Assembly: GCF_000189635.1 (NCBI RefSeq)
Contig: NW_002476370.1
Location: 124,001 to 188,000, forward strand
DNA: 64,000 bases
DNA from: Tetrahymena thermophila SB210
Lineage: Eukaryota; Ciliophora; Oligohymenophorea; Hymenostomatida; Tetrahymenidae
Reading direction: 5' to 3'
How positions within the stretch are numbered: the stretch's first letter is position 1; each line of letters opens with the position of its first letter. The notes beneath the pieces were generated by a model that was not told the origin of the DNA, ran no database searches, and worked only from the letters and a program-made list of their open reading frames with translations. Shown here piece after piece: positions 49,159 through 61,700 of the stretch. A program made the translations under genes and the position numbers.

Positions 49159-50715
49159 TCACTATATCACATTCTTATCTACTAATAAGATATTACTTGA
49201 TGCACTTACTGCACTTATCTTCCTCGAGGGACTTTCAGATAATTTTTTATTTATTTCATGGTCTTAAGGATTTTATTCTGCTTTAGGATCACTCACAACA
49301 ATTTAGGAAGACTTAATTAACAAGACAGAGATAAGACTCAAAATTCCTAATCCGAAAAAGAAATTTATTTCAATTAAATCCATGTAGTATTTATAGAAGG
49401 GGAGACTGCTGTTGGCTAAAATTGACACGATATTTGTTAATGAAAATGCAAGCTGAATAAATTTCTAAGGAAGAAGATAATTTAATGCCATAAGAATGCC
49501 AGCAAAGGTAACTTTATTTGAGATTTTGGAGCAACCAATAACAAGCATTTAAACAAATCCTGAATTATTGAATATAGTGGAAGTCTAAATCAAACCAGTT
49601 ATTAAGAAATTATAGTATAAAATCTTGAAAGCATCGTATTTTTTCATTAAGAAGATTTGTAAAAAAGTGCCTGAGAGCTCGAAAAGAACAGAGATAAACA
49701 CATTCACCTTCATTACCCCACCTACTGAATTGAAGGCAATAAAAGTTGCACTGTTACCCATCATTTAGATAACCCAACATCCCATATAAATGAAGAGGTT
49801 TTTAAGCAGTACTTTGTTATGTAATAATTCTTTGAATTTTTCCACTAAATCATGAATGAAGCTCTTTTACTTTATTTCAGCTTGCAATTGCTCTTATGCC
49901 TGCTGAGCTTTTGAAATCTGCCCATCCTTAAGCTAAAGCTATTCGTGTGCAGATATATTTTTTTATATGAGTTATTACTTTATTGGCTGAGAACTAATTT
50001 TCAAATCTGGATTTGGCTGATTGTTACTTGTGACAGTCAAGAAATAAAATGCTATTGTTGTGATAACTATGGGCATACCAATCATATACACGCAATGAAA
50101 CACGTAACTGCCATTAAAGAAGGCTATAGAAACGAAAATAAGACCTCCTATGGGCCAGACTATATTCATAAATTCAGGCGTTTTTAAGTAGATTTTTTTG
50201 GGTAAAATATCTTCAATATAATACATTACTTGAGCAAAGTAATACGACCAAACAAAATTCCAAATAATCCATATTAAGACAACCATTATCAAGCTCTGCT
50301 AGAAAATTCCTATACACATCAATGAAATACCTTCTAAAAGCAACACCTTATAAATGATGCCAAACTTTTTGCTCTTTGGTATTTCGTAAAGAATAGTTAA
50401 AAAGTTGGCAAACATTTATGCAATAGGACCCAAGAAAATGATTGTAGCTTCAATTAGTTTTCTTGTGCAGACAAAGTCCTAAGTCATAGAAATACTGGTG
50501 ATACCATTCGTGTTAACAAATTTATGCTCGTATCCATTTTCGCAAATCTCTTATTCTTTGCAAGCCCTCCACTCTCCATCTATCTAACACTCCAAATCTG
50601 ATCTGTAAAAGAGAAAAGGAACTTCATTAGCTATGGGATTCTAACATGCAAAAATCAACATTATTGATAAATAAATTAGCTTTTATCTAAAGGTAGTTCC
50701 TTCAAAGGTATCCAT
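49159..50715 (-). CDS. MFS transporter, SLC22-like, paralog 4
   Basis: Intronless, 518 aa, start MDTFEGTTFRQKLIYLSIML. Signature loop ECQIDGEWRACKEQEICEN then SISMTQDFVCTRKLIEA, with an insertion-free lead into TM2. TM segments include MVVLIWIIWNFVWSYYFAQV and YVFHCVYMIGMPIVITTIAF. The central loop is longer and Gln-rich (EQLQAEIKQKSFIHDLVEKF), and the tail is Ser/Lys-rich (KLSESPSRKISAVSASS). Closest to paralog 3 (shared HHCVFMTGLPI / FHCVYMIGMPI, WPIGGLIF / WPAGGLIF). It is separated from paralog 3 by about 17 kb that holds the Gln/Asn-rich cluster and LRR array 1. Confidence 0.8.
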
Positions 50716-53048
50716 CTTTCTAAATCTCTCTTTTTATATAATTTTTAAATTATTTGCAATGTTTTCTAACTCTATTTGACCTACTTACTTTTGTAATTAA
50801 TTAACTTTCTTTATTATAATGCTTCAAAAAAAAGATTATTAGATTGATAAATTTAATAGAACTACCTACCTATACCTATCTAATTTAATTGTATATCTCC
50901 CTTCATATTAATTTGTGTGTGGAGGATATATTTTTGTTTGTTTATTTGCATAAGAGCAGTTTATGGATATATTAAGATCATATTGAATTAAACAAACACT
51001 TCATACTATCAAATAATCTAAAGTTTGTTTTTGGTGATCCCCCTACTTTAGGACTAGCACTGAGTTATTTTTAATAAAAGGAATATTTTTTAATTTATCG
51101 CAAAAAAATTTGTATCCAACCATATCCACCTTATTTTTATTTCAATGATTTTTAAATGTAAGCTAATTAAATAAAAAATTATATTGTAACTAAGTTTAAA
51201 GTAAATTTTGTTTAGATTTTCATAAAATTTATAACAATTTTTTGTTTGGATTTTCTGAAAGCTAAAATTTCCACTATTGCATTAAAAGTAAGATAGAGAG
51301 GGAGGGATAATAGACAATTTTGGAGTAAAAGCAAATTGAGTAATAATATGAGAAAATACTAAAGATAATGACTGCGCATATAAAATCTCGTAAGTATTCT
51401 TATTTTTTATACAATATTTGATACCTGAAAAGGTTACTTTTAATTAAAAAATTTTTATTACAAAAAATTTTGTATTTAGATATTAATTATCAAAACAAGA
51501 GTGTATTAACTAAATAATTTTATATTTATCCTTGATTAAAAAATTAGCTTAGATATATTCTTAAATAAGAAGTAAGACTAATTAATGATTAATTAGAATT
51601 TAAATAAAATGATAAAAATCAAAATAAAAAATAAAGATATTTATTTATTTAGAAACTAAAATAATTAAATTTTATATCAAAAATAAGTAAGTTTTTCTTA
51701 AATTTCATATCTGATTTTATATTTAAATAAATATTCAATAAATTTTTGAATTAAATCAAAAATAATATCTTACACATTAATAAATATTTGAATATCAAAA
51801 AAGCAGTATTAACTAAATGTTAAGTAAATAGATAATTATTACAGTTTCTTCCATTCATAATAAGAAACTTTCCTTTATTTCTTATTAATGAAATCAAAAG
51901 AAAGAAAATTTAAAAAGTGAATAAATAAAAAATGTAAAAAAACAAAAAAAAGGCATAAATTGTGTAAATAAAACAAACAAAACATTTTATTTATTTTTGA
52001 AATGAAAAATAATAAATAAGCTATTAAAATATTTTTTATCATATTTAGTTTATTAGATACTCTGAAAATACAAATAGATATGTATTACTTACATTTATTT
52101 ATTATTTTTTCCTGCATAATTTTTCAAAATTTTTAATTTTATTTGAGTGATATATTATTTATTATTAAAATATATGATTTTGCTTATTTTGTTTTTGTTC
52201 TATTTGTTTATTTTCAAATATTTTAATAGAATTAAGTAAAATTATTAGTAAATTTAATGCTAATTTATTATTTTTTTAAACCTATTTACGATTAGAATCT
52301 TATCTTATTTAATTTATTTATATTCTAAAATCATCAAAATATTTAATTTATTATTCTTAATTTATAACTGATTATCTCATTTACTTTTCATATTCTATAT
52401 ATAATTTAAAATTCTTTTTCAAAACAAAAGATAGGTTTTAAATCTATTTAAACAATAATTTAAAAAAATAATTAAATAGAGAATTCTAAAAAATATAATT
52501 AATAAGTAAGTGATATATTTATTGAAATTACTTTTTAGAGGTTTTTTACAATTTATTTTAATAAATAAGTTTAAATACTACTAAAAGATATTTTCATTTT
52601 TAAATTTTAAATACTTCTTCAATTTAAATTGTCTATATTAATGATAGTAAGGTAAATTATTTTTTTTATTAATATTACACTTGCTTTAATTAAATTTAAT
52701 GAATACACCAAAAACCACAAGCCCTGTAACTGCTCAAGCTTGTTTTATTTTAATTTTTAAATAATATTTAAATGCAAAATTTTAAAATAGCTAAAATTTA
52801 TTTATTTATTATGTAATCTTTTCTTTTTACTATTTTTCTTATCAAAAAAATGATTTGTGATCTTAAAGTCATTTTTTTTTTTGAATAAATTAATGCTAAA
52901 AAAATTTAAATCATAAAATCCACAAAAATAGTATAGATACATACATACATAAAAAAATAAATGTTACTGTAAATTGATGAGGATTTTAGATTTAGAATTG
53001 GCAAAAATATTCCTTTATTCATAAAAAATTATTTGAGTCTAAAGTGCA
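50716..53048. other. Long intergenic region
   Basis: More than 2.3 kb of A/T-rich DNA; a few 'ataaataaa' and 'catacatacata' words (52936-52948). No frame with coding character and no RNA gene seen on either strand. Confidence 0.5.
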
Positions 53049-53633
53049 TCACTGAAATGCTTGCTATATTATTGATGGAATTTTCAGAGAGATCTAGGGA
53101 ATAGGACCTTCTCTTTCCATTTATTTAAGGACTGACCCTTTTTGTTTTTATAATTTCCAAAAAAGTTATAAAAGATAAAAACAATAACCTAGCTAATTAA
53201 ATTTACATTGCATTTATGATAGCTAATATGATCTACTTTTATTCTAAGCTGAAAGATAGGAATAAATAACATCTGTTTTAATATCATATTTACTTCGAAA
53301 TAACCAGCTTTAAGCTGTACTTTACTTTAGAAGATCTTCTATAAAATCTAAACTATAATAGATTTAATATACGATATCTTTATGTGCTTTACATCATACC
53401 CTTCCTCTACCCTTTAATCTAACCTTTACCTTTTGATAGATTTATGGAATTGGTGACTGTGGCTGGAAGTTCTGTGTTTCTAGCAAATATTAAATACTAA
53501 AGATCGTATGTAATTTTTGCCTTACTGTTTAGATCTGTGTTTCTTATTTCTGGTTATTCCTTTCCTATAATTAATAAATAATTTGCAAATTTATCTCATA
53601 TTTTATTTTTGTTATATATTTAATTGCCACCAT
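53049..53633 (-). pseudogene. ORF with one in-frame TGA, possible KH-like remnant
   Basis: From ATG at 53633 (MVAIKYITKIKYEINLQIIY) the frame is open to a TGA at 53394-53396, a 79-residue product ending QKVKVRLKGRGRV. The same frame then stays open to the next TGA at 53049 (SLDFIEDLLKQS, KQKGSVLKQMEREGPIPQI). The VRLKGRG core followed by a helix-forming FIEDLL stretch recalls the KVRLRGRGSG...EDL part of SF1/KHDC4-type KH domains, but the linker does not match well. Reading: a decayed gene, or a gene whose intron I cannot place. Family hint is weak. Confidence 0.3.
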
Positions 53634-54039
53634 TAATAGCGTTAGCTATTTAAGTAAAATATAAATAACATGTTGAATGAAATTTGTAATTCCTATCTGT
53701 ATTTTTTTATTTTAATTACAAAAACCAAACATAATAAATACAATTTAAAATTAACCTAATATTTTTTATATATTATTCAAAATTTAGCAAATGCTTGAAT
53801 TAGTATATCTTTTTTAACAAAAAAAGTAATTTTTTTACTCCCTTAATTCATAAAAATATTTATGACACCAATAACTATGATCTGTTATTGATAAAAATAA
53901 ATTGTTTATTTTTTAACTTAGATTAGTTTTAATTCAAAAATATACCTATAATTAATTTAATTTATAAAAAGAAGCTATAAAAATAAATATTTATTTATTT
54001 TCAAAAATAGTTCTAAAACAACATTTAATTAATACAATC

Positions 54040-54398
54040 AATCATTAACATCGGTTATTTATTTATTATCGGATTTTTAAAATTGCTCTTTTGAAAGGGA
54101 AAACAAATTAAGTAAATTAAATTTGGATGATTTCTATATTCAAAATATTAAAAACCAATAAGAATGTCGTTAAAAACTCTTAATTAGATGGATATGATGA
54201 TTATATCAGGAACCCTGATCATCAATCATTTAAATAAAATTTTTTATTTTGTACATATAATATATGTAATATTTTTTATTTGATAAGTTGCAAGGTGTTG
54301 CTTGCTATTCTCTGATAATTATTTCTTTGGTAGGAGATAAATATTAAGTAGAATAATAAATAATATTTAAAAAATTTAAAATAATAAAAAAAGGTATA

Positions 54399-54458
<60 letters not shown>

Positions 54459-55430
54459 GAAATAGATTTCAAACCTGAACAAACAAACAAAAAATTTATA
54501 ATCAAAAATTTAATTTGTTTTTTAATGAATAAATAAATCTAAATTTTTAATCAAGCATTTAATTTTTAGAGATAAGCATTTTTTATGTAAAAAAAAAAAT
54601 TAATTCAAGATTAAATGTTTGATAAAAAAATTTATTTAAATTTCTTCATCAAAAAATTAATTTATTCTTTGATTAAACATTTTTTACTTATTTTTTCTAC
54701 TATCAGGTTAGAAATCTGCTTCAAAATCTTTTTTTATATTTTATTAAATAATATTTATTATTCTACTAAATAAATGTAGATTTATAACTCAAGAATTAAT
54801 TATCAGAGAATGAATAGCTATATTTTTTAACCCAAAACATAAATATAATAAATTATTAAATTATGTGAATCATGAATTTTTAAAAAATGATGGATCATAT
54901 TTTCTTCAATGTAATGTTATTTTATGCAGTTGATCATAGAAATATTTTTTTACCAATTAACAAATTCAAAAATAAATTTTTATTTGCAACTTAAAATGAA
55001 TTAATTAAATTATTAACAAATGAAAGTTAACTTTAATGAAGTTTTATTTAAAAATAATTTTTTAATAAATTCAATTTGTAAAAATAAAAAGTAAAAGAGA
55101 ATAAATATTTATTTATTTATTTATTTTATATAGGAAATCTAGTTTAACATTTATTTATTATAATCAATAATCAATAGTGATTATTTATTTTATTGGATTT
55201 TGAAAATTAATTATGGTCTTTGTCAAAATTTAAAAGGGAAAAGAGTTTTTATTATCAAAGTCTCAAATTCCAAAAATAATCTGTTAAAAATTCATAATCA
55301 GATAGATGATTTTGATGACTTTATCAGGAATCATGATCAGCAATTATTTAATTTAAACATTTTATCTATTCTTTATATATACATGCAATATTTTTTGTTT
55401 GAATATTTGCAAGGTATTTTTTTAACCAAA
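54040..55430 (+). repeat. Diverged direct duplication (54.04-54.31 vs 55.16-55.43 kb)
   Basis: Two plus-strand segments about 1.1 kb apart share an order of words: tattggattt(t), aaagggaaaa, taaaaa(a)tctta, gatgattttgatgactttatcagg and tgcaatattttttgtttga. Read in frame, both give a similar peptide (IDDFDDFIRNHDQQLFN and LDGYDDYIRNPDHQSFK), suggesting an old duplicated gene fragment. A shorter third match links 54890-54940 to 55480-55525 (tggatcat...cttaaatgttattttatgc). Confidence 0.6.
54397..54459. repeat. (TATC)n microsatellite
   Basis: About 15 uninterrupted TATC/ATCT units in intergenic DNA between the two duplicated fragments. Confidence 0.97.
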
Positions 55431-55462
55431 ATGACTAATAAAATTAAACGAATCTAATAAAT

Positions 55463-57799
55463 TCAGAATTTTTTTAAAAATGGTGGATCATCCTTTCTTA
55501 AATGTTATTTTATGCTGTTGATATATCTCTTGCACTAAATCATCTTTTGAATGAGTTCTGTCTAATAGCGATCTATGACATTTTATTCTATAGAGTTAAG
55601 CTCTTAAATTGAGTCAGCTTTTAGTAAAACTTATCCTATTTGACGCCTTTCTCGATCTACTTATCTCTTAACTTCATTCATCAATTTACTAAAATACTAT
55701 TCGGCTGTTTCTTCATGAGGAGGTTACTGCTTTAGGTTATTCAGAGGAGTGTACTTTTCATAATACTAAGACAATAATTGGATTGAAGAAACCTTCTTTG
55801 CTTTGGAAAAAGTATGTCCCCTTTTATTCTTGTGGTTGATATCTGCTAAATTGTAGTAGCCAGGAGCAGGGTTTTCATAAGCATTTCGACCACTTTTGCT
55901 TACAATCTTTATTTTTGGAAGTGAAGTTTTTTTTCTGCTAAATTAAGGACTTTCGTTAAGCGACACAAGCAACAGGCTCTGAATGTTCTTTTCATACTCT
56001 CCAATGTTAAATATAAATCTATCATAAGCCAATTTATTGCTTTTTGAAGCAGACTGCTAAAAGTCACCAAGATCTTTCAGTGTAATGCTTTCCTTTGAAT
56101 TAACAATTTCATCACTGTTTTCACTGAATAACTTTGTTTTAGATTTGTCTGTATCTTTTATATTGATGCGTATATTTTGCTTTTATTTTTCTCCAAAATT
56201 AAGTTTATTATTGTTAATTTATGAGTTAACTCTCGTTTCTATTTATGGATTCTGAGGAAGGAAGTTGGGAATTATTTTACTATTTTAAATAGGATTAAGA
56301 GAAGTTTAGCTTTTTGTATTAATTTAGCTACTCTCTAACTCTTCAGATTGTATTGAGGCTTCTTATGTTTTGTTGAGCCCATTAAAATCTTATTAAATAT
56401 TTAGTGCCTATGAGTTTTGAAATAAAGATTAATTGAGAGAATTTTAGTTCACGCTTTTCTCGCTTTGTTTACTCTTATTGATTTTTTATTGGCTTTTTAA
56501 AGCAGATTGTATTGTGTAATTACCAAATTTATCCAACGAACTCTAGTCAAGCGTCCTATTACTTTGTGTGGATAAAGTATAGCTCTATTAATGGTAACTC
56601 GACTTGCTGAAATATTTATTGCAAAACTCGTCTTTTTCAGCCACTTTACTTTGATTTTCGTTTTCCTTTTACTCCTCTATAATTGCCTAATTTTAGTCAT
56701 AAAATTGGTTTTTTAAATGAAGAGATTCGCTTTCAGCCTCTTTAAATTGAATATCTCTAAGATACTAATTTTTTACAGGAGGAACAAAGAACTCTTTTTT
56801 GTATTTATTTGACTTATCGAAAAAGTAAGTATTATTCTTTTTGACTAAAGTATGTATTTAAGAAGGAGGAGTAGCAAGAGAAATCTTAGTGGTAAGTATG
56901 TTGTGGTTACTCCTCTTACGAAGAGCAGACAATTCATCAATATCATCTGTCAATGGATCTATCAAAGGGTCACTAATTATTTACTGATATTTTATGGTAT
57001 TAAAGAGTGCCTAACTTTTTTATAGTTTTTGATTCTTAGTCGAATTTAAGCAGTTTTAATCTGCATTCAAAGGGCTTTCTTATTTTACAGAATTCTACTT
57101 ATAAAGATTTTTATATTCTTTAGTCAGCGAAAGTGGAAAGAAATTATTTTCTATTTTTTATGAAGTATTTAATTTTGATTTTAAACTTTTCTATGAATTT
57201 TCTTTTTGACTTCCACTTTCTTCTACCTCCTTGATTACATCAAAAATTTAATCACTCTCTTCAGTTTATTTTTTATCATTTTGATTTTACTAATAACTTA
57301 TAGAATACTTGTCTAATGGGTTTACTTAATTTTATATTTAAAAGTCACTTTCATTAAACGTAGTTGGAAGGCATTGATGACGAGGACTCATATTTTTTTT
57401 AGAGTTGACGAAATTAAATTTGTCTTGCAAAAATATTTGCTTTTGTTGCTGCTCATTACCTTCATTTTTATGTTGAGAGGAGCTAAACTCTATAGGAGTC
57501 GACTCTTTTTATTATTCCTTTGAATATTTACTTTTTTCTTCTACTTTTCTAACAGATTCGTAGTACTCAGAGTTAACAGGTGGCTAAAAGGTGGCCTTTT
57601 GATAATTTTTTAAGCTATAAGTTAACTCAAATTGAAATCTATCACTTTCACTAGTAATTTTTTTAAGTATTTTCATTTTTTATTAATCAGTCAATTTCTC
57701 ATTGATGTTGAAAGTACTTTTCTTTTATTGATAGTTAGGAGAATTTAAAAAATCAATGACTTTAGAGCGCAAAATGTTTGTAGAGTCGGATTTTATCAT
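55463..57799 (-). CDS. 778-aa low-complexity protein with a SHIPPO-like motif
   Basis: Intronless, start MIKSDSTNILRSKVIDFLNS, TGA at 55463-55465. Largely Ser/Asn/Lys/Gln-rich and predicted disordered, with phospho-site-like Ser clusters. One conserved-looking block near residue 660 reads YENPAPGYYNLADINHKNKR then GHTFSKAKK; P-x-PG-x-Y followed by a F(S/G) ... K pattern resembles the STPGPxxY (SHIPPO/ODF3) repeats of microtubule- and cilium-associated proteins, but only one copy is visible. The C-terminal about 100 residues are charged helix (LMNEVKRQVDRERRQIGQVL), likely coiled coil, ending KDDPPFLKKF. A cytoskeletal role is only a suggestion. Confidence 0.8.
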
Positions 57800-58745
57800 C
57801 AGTTAAAAGTTAATTTTTAAGCAAATTTATGGAAAAATTATGAAATAATTCTTTATGCCTTGTCTAAGATGAAGTCTAAAAACTATGATTCTTTAAAAAT
57901 AAAAATATGATAATACTTGATTTAATTTAAACAAAACTAAATATAAGAAATTTATTTAGCAATATTTTTATTAATACCAATCAATAAACTAGTAATTAAA
58001 CTGGTTTTTATTTAATTTTTATGAAACATTAATAATTAATTTATTAGTAAATCAGTGAAATTTCATTCAAATAAGCTAATCTTGCTTTAAAAGCAGGAAT
58101 TCTATATTTTAATTATTTACTGATAATCATAAACTTTTTAAGAGCACACTGATTTGACTCTCTATTTAAAAAATGTTTTATTAAAATAAAAATTAAATTA
58201 AAATGGAACAAGGGATTTAAAGATAAAGTGGTCTCTATAGTAGTTTTTATTAGTGAGAAAATCCTATCCAAACAAAATTAAAAAGGTATTTAACTCTATG
58301 AATATTCCCTCCTTACTCGATGGACTATTTTAGAAAAATATAATAAGTTAAAATTATTTTATAAAAATTTAAGTTAATTAATTAATTATAAGCAATTAAT
58401 TGACTAATTAATTATCTTGGATTCTTGGTAATTTAATAATAGTAATTTTTTTAAAAATCTATTAATATTTGATAATTAATTATTATTACATTTAATTTTT
58501 TGTAATTTCTCTTCCTAAAAACAAATTTATATTTAATTTATATTTGAGAAGTATTAAAACTTATTTCATCTTTTTATCTAATTAATTTTGATATAAAAGT
58601 ACATTAATTAATTTCCATAAATTGCTAAATAATATTTTTGAAAAAAAAAAATGATATAAGAGAAAACATATTATAAGAATCTAAAACAAGTAAATACTTT
58701 TTTTTGTATTAATATTATTTAAATTATTTTTATTAATAAAATAAG
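57800..58745. other. Intergenic / upstream part of LRR gene 2
   Basis: Holds the 5' flank of the 778-aa gene and, from about 58455, sequence matching 33310-33510 upstream of the other LRR leader exon. Short coding-like stretches occur at 58203-58290 and 58298-58430 (e.g. MNIPSLLDGLFQKN) and may contain earlier exons of LRR gene 2, but no splice solution was found. Confidence 0.45.
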
Positions 58746-61700
58746 TTTTTAAATTCTTCACTTTAATCGTTTTAGGTTCTCGATATTAATCTGACTGATT
58801 GGTATATTGATTTTTTAATATTTTTATTAGTTTTTTTAATATTTAGTTTTTATCAGATCTATATTCATTCATTTTTATTAAAATAAATATTTTTTAATAC
58901 TTCTTATTCAATTTATACTATGATAATTAATTATTTTTTTTTATTTTATATTTTTTCTTCATTCTATCCTTCTAACTAATTAACTATATTTTAGTAAAAA
59001 TTAAATCGGTGATTAAGGTTCATCAAGCTTAGGTTCTGGTTTAGAAAAGTGCACTAATCTCTCAAATTTGGCACTTCACCTTAGGTAAAAACAGTTTATT
59101 TATGTTGGATTCTGATATTTTTGAATATAAAAATGAAATTAAAACAATATAACTAACTCTTTTAATTTTATTTATTAGATTTTTATTTGATTTATTTCTG
59201 CTTAAGTTTTTTATTTATTTATTAATTTGTTTCTTTCTTTCTTTATTTAGCTTATTTTATTATTTTGAATTTTTACTATTATTATTAATTAATTAATTTC
59301 TTATTATTTCATATATTTTCTTCATTATTTCCTTCTAACTAATTAACTTTATATTTTATCTTCAATATTTAATAAGGTCTAATAAAATTGGTGCAATTGG
59401 TGCATTGGGCTTAAGTTCAGGTTTATAAAATTGCACTAATCTCTAAAATTTAACACTTGATATAAAGTAAAAACAAACAGTTTATTTATTTTATAATATT
59501 TTTGAAAATAAAAAGGAATTTAAAACAAACAAATTAACTGTTTTAATAAATTTATTAGCTCCTTATTTGATTTTTTTATTCTAACTACTTTCATTTTTTT
59601 TATTTATTTTTTCGTTTAATTGCTTGTTAATTAAACTTGTTTTTTCAATTCAACTTTTGCTTTTATTAGTAATTAATTAACTTCTTATTATCTTATATTT
59701 TTTCCTTCTAGCCAATTATTAATTATATATTTCTTCTTAAAAATTTAAAAAGAAATAATTAAATTGGCAATGAAGGAGCCTCAGGCTTAGGTTCCTTAGA
59801 AAAGTGCTCTAGCCTTTCAAATTTGACACTTGACCTCATGTAATAACAGTTTATTTGTCTTGGATTCTAATATCTTTTTGAATATAAAAATGAATTTATA
59901 CAATATAATTAGCTAACTCTTTTAATTTATTTATTAGATTTTTATTTTTTTAACTCATTTTTTTATTTTAACTTTTATTTTTATGATAAATTAAATTCAT
60001 TTCATATTATTTCTTCATTTTTTCCTTCTAACTAATTAAGTATATTATTTTTTCTTTGATATTTAAAAAGTAAAAATTAAATTACTGATGTAGGAGCCTC
60101 AGGCTTAGGTTCTGGTTTAGGAAAGTGCACTAATCTCTCAATTTTAACCGTTTCTCTTTGGTAAAAAAGTTTATTTGTTTAGGATTGTTATATTTTTAAA
60201 TTGAAAGCAATATAACTAACTCTTTTAATATATCCTTTAACAATCTTTATTTAGTTTATTTCTTTTTTTTTATTTTGATTATTTTTATTTTAAATATTTA
60301 TTTATTTGTTTTTTGTTTGTTTGTTAATTTTACTCATTTTTCATTTTTATTTTCAAATTTTAATTTTATTATTTATCAATTAGTTTCTTATTATTTAATT
60401 TGTTTTCTTCATTTTTTCCTACTAAAAAACCAATTAAATCTCTTTATATTTTATTCTTAAATATTTTAAAAGCTCTAACTAAATTAGTGCAATTGGTGCA
60501 TCAGGCTTAGGTTCTGGTTTAGAAAAGTGCACTAATCTCTCAAATTTGACTCTTAATATAAGGTAAAAACAGTGTTAGGATGATAATATTTTTGAATTTA
60601 AAATTGAATTTAAATTAAGATAAAAAACTCTTTTAATTTATTTATTAGTTTTTTTTTATTTATTTTTCTTTTTTTTTATAATTCTGCTAGGGTTTTTAAT
60701 TTATTTTTTTGTTTTGTTTTTTGGTTTATTTGTTTGTTAATTTAACTCATTTTTTATTTTGAATTTTTGCTTTTATTAATAATTAATAAGTTTTATTTCT
60801 TATTATTTAATAGTTTTCTTCATTTTTTCCTTCTAACTAACTAACTAATTATTTAATTAATTATTTTTTTTCAATATTTAAAAAGGTTGAATAAAATTGG
60901 TGCAATTGGTGCATCAGGCTTAGGTTCTGCTTTAGGAAATTGCACTAATCTCTCAAATCTGACACTTGATATAACGTAAAAATAGTTTATTTGTTTTATA
61001 TTATTATAATTTTGAATATAAAAATGAATATAAAACAAAATAATTAACTAACTCATTTAATTTATTTATTCGTTTTTTATTCTGCTTATTTTTTTAATCT
61101 ATTTTTTAATTTAACTCATTTTTTAATTTTCAACTTTTACTTTTATAATTAATTTATTTATTTCTTATTATTTCATATTTTTTCCTTCTGGTTAACTAAT
61201 TCACTATATAACTATTCTTCAATATTTAAAAAGTGGTAATTAAATTGGTGACGAAGGAGCATCAGGCTTAGGTTTTGGTTTAGGAAAGTGCTCTAATCTC
61301 AAAAATCTGACACTTGAAATTGGGTAAATAGAATTATTTTATTCTAGACTGTGATATTTTAAAAAAATATCAATTTAAAACTATATAACTGATTCTTTTA
61401 ATTTATTCATTAGCTTTTATTTGATTTCTTTATTTTTTATTTTGTTTGTGTTATTTATTTATTTGTTTGTTTGTAAATTTAACTCATTTTTTAATTTTAA
61501 ACTTTTGCTTTTATTAGTATTTAATTAATTAATCAATTTCTAATATTTAATCTTCATTTTTCTTTCTTACTAACTAAGTAACTTTCTATTTTTTTTCAAT
61601 ATTTAAAAAGCTCTAATAAAATTGGTGCAATAGGGGCATCAGGATTAGGTTCTGGTTTAGGAAAGTGCACTAATCTCTCAAATTTGACACTTGCTGTAAG

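Larger units (their letters stand above)
53634..55462. other. Intergenic with duplicated fragments
   Basis: Apart from the direct duplication and the TATC microsatellite, nothing recognised. The ORF at 55200-55457 (MKINYGLCQNLKGKRVFIIK) is part of the second duplicate. Confidence 0.45.

Noticed and set aside
54397..54459. Regular short repeats as a CRISPR array or telomere
   Set aside because: It is a plain TATC microsatellite without spacers, and no CCCCAA/TTGGGG telomeric repeat occurs in the window.
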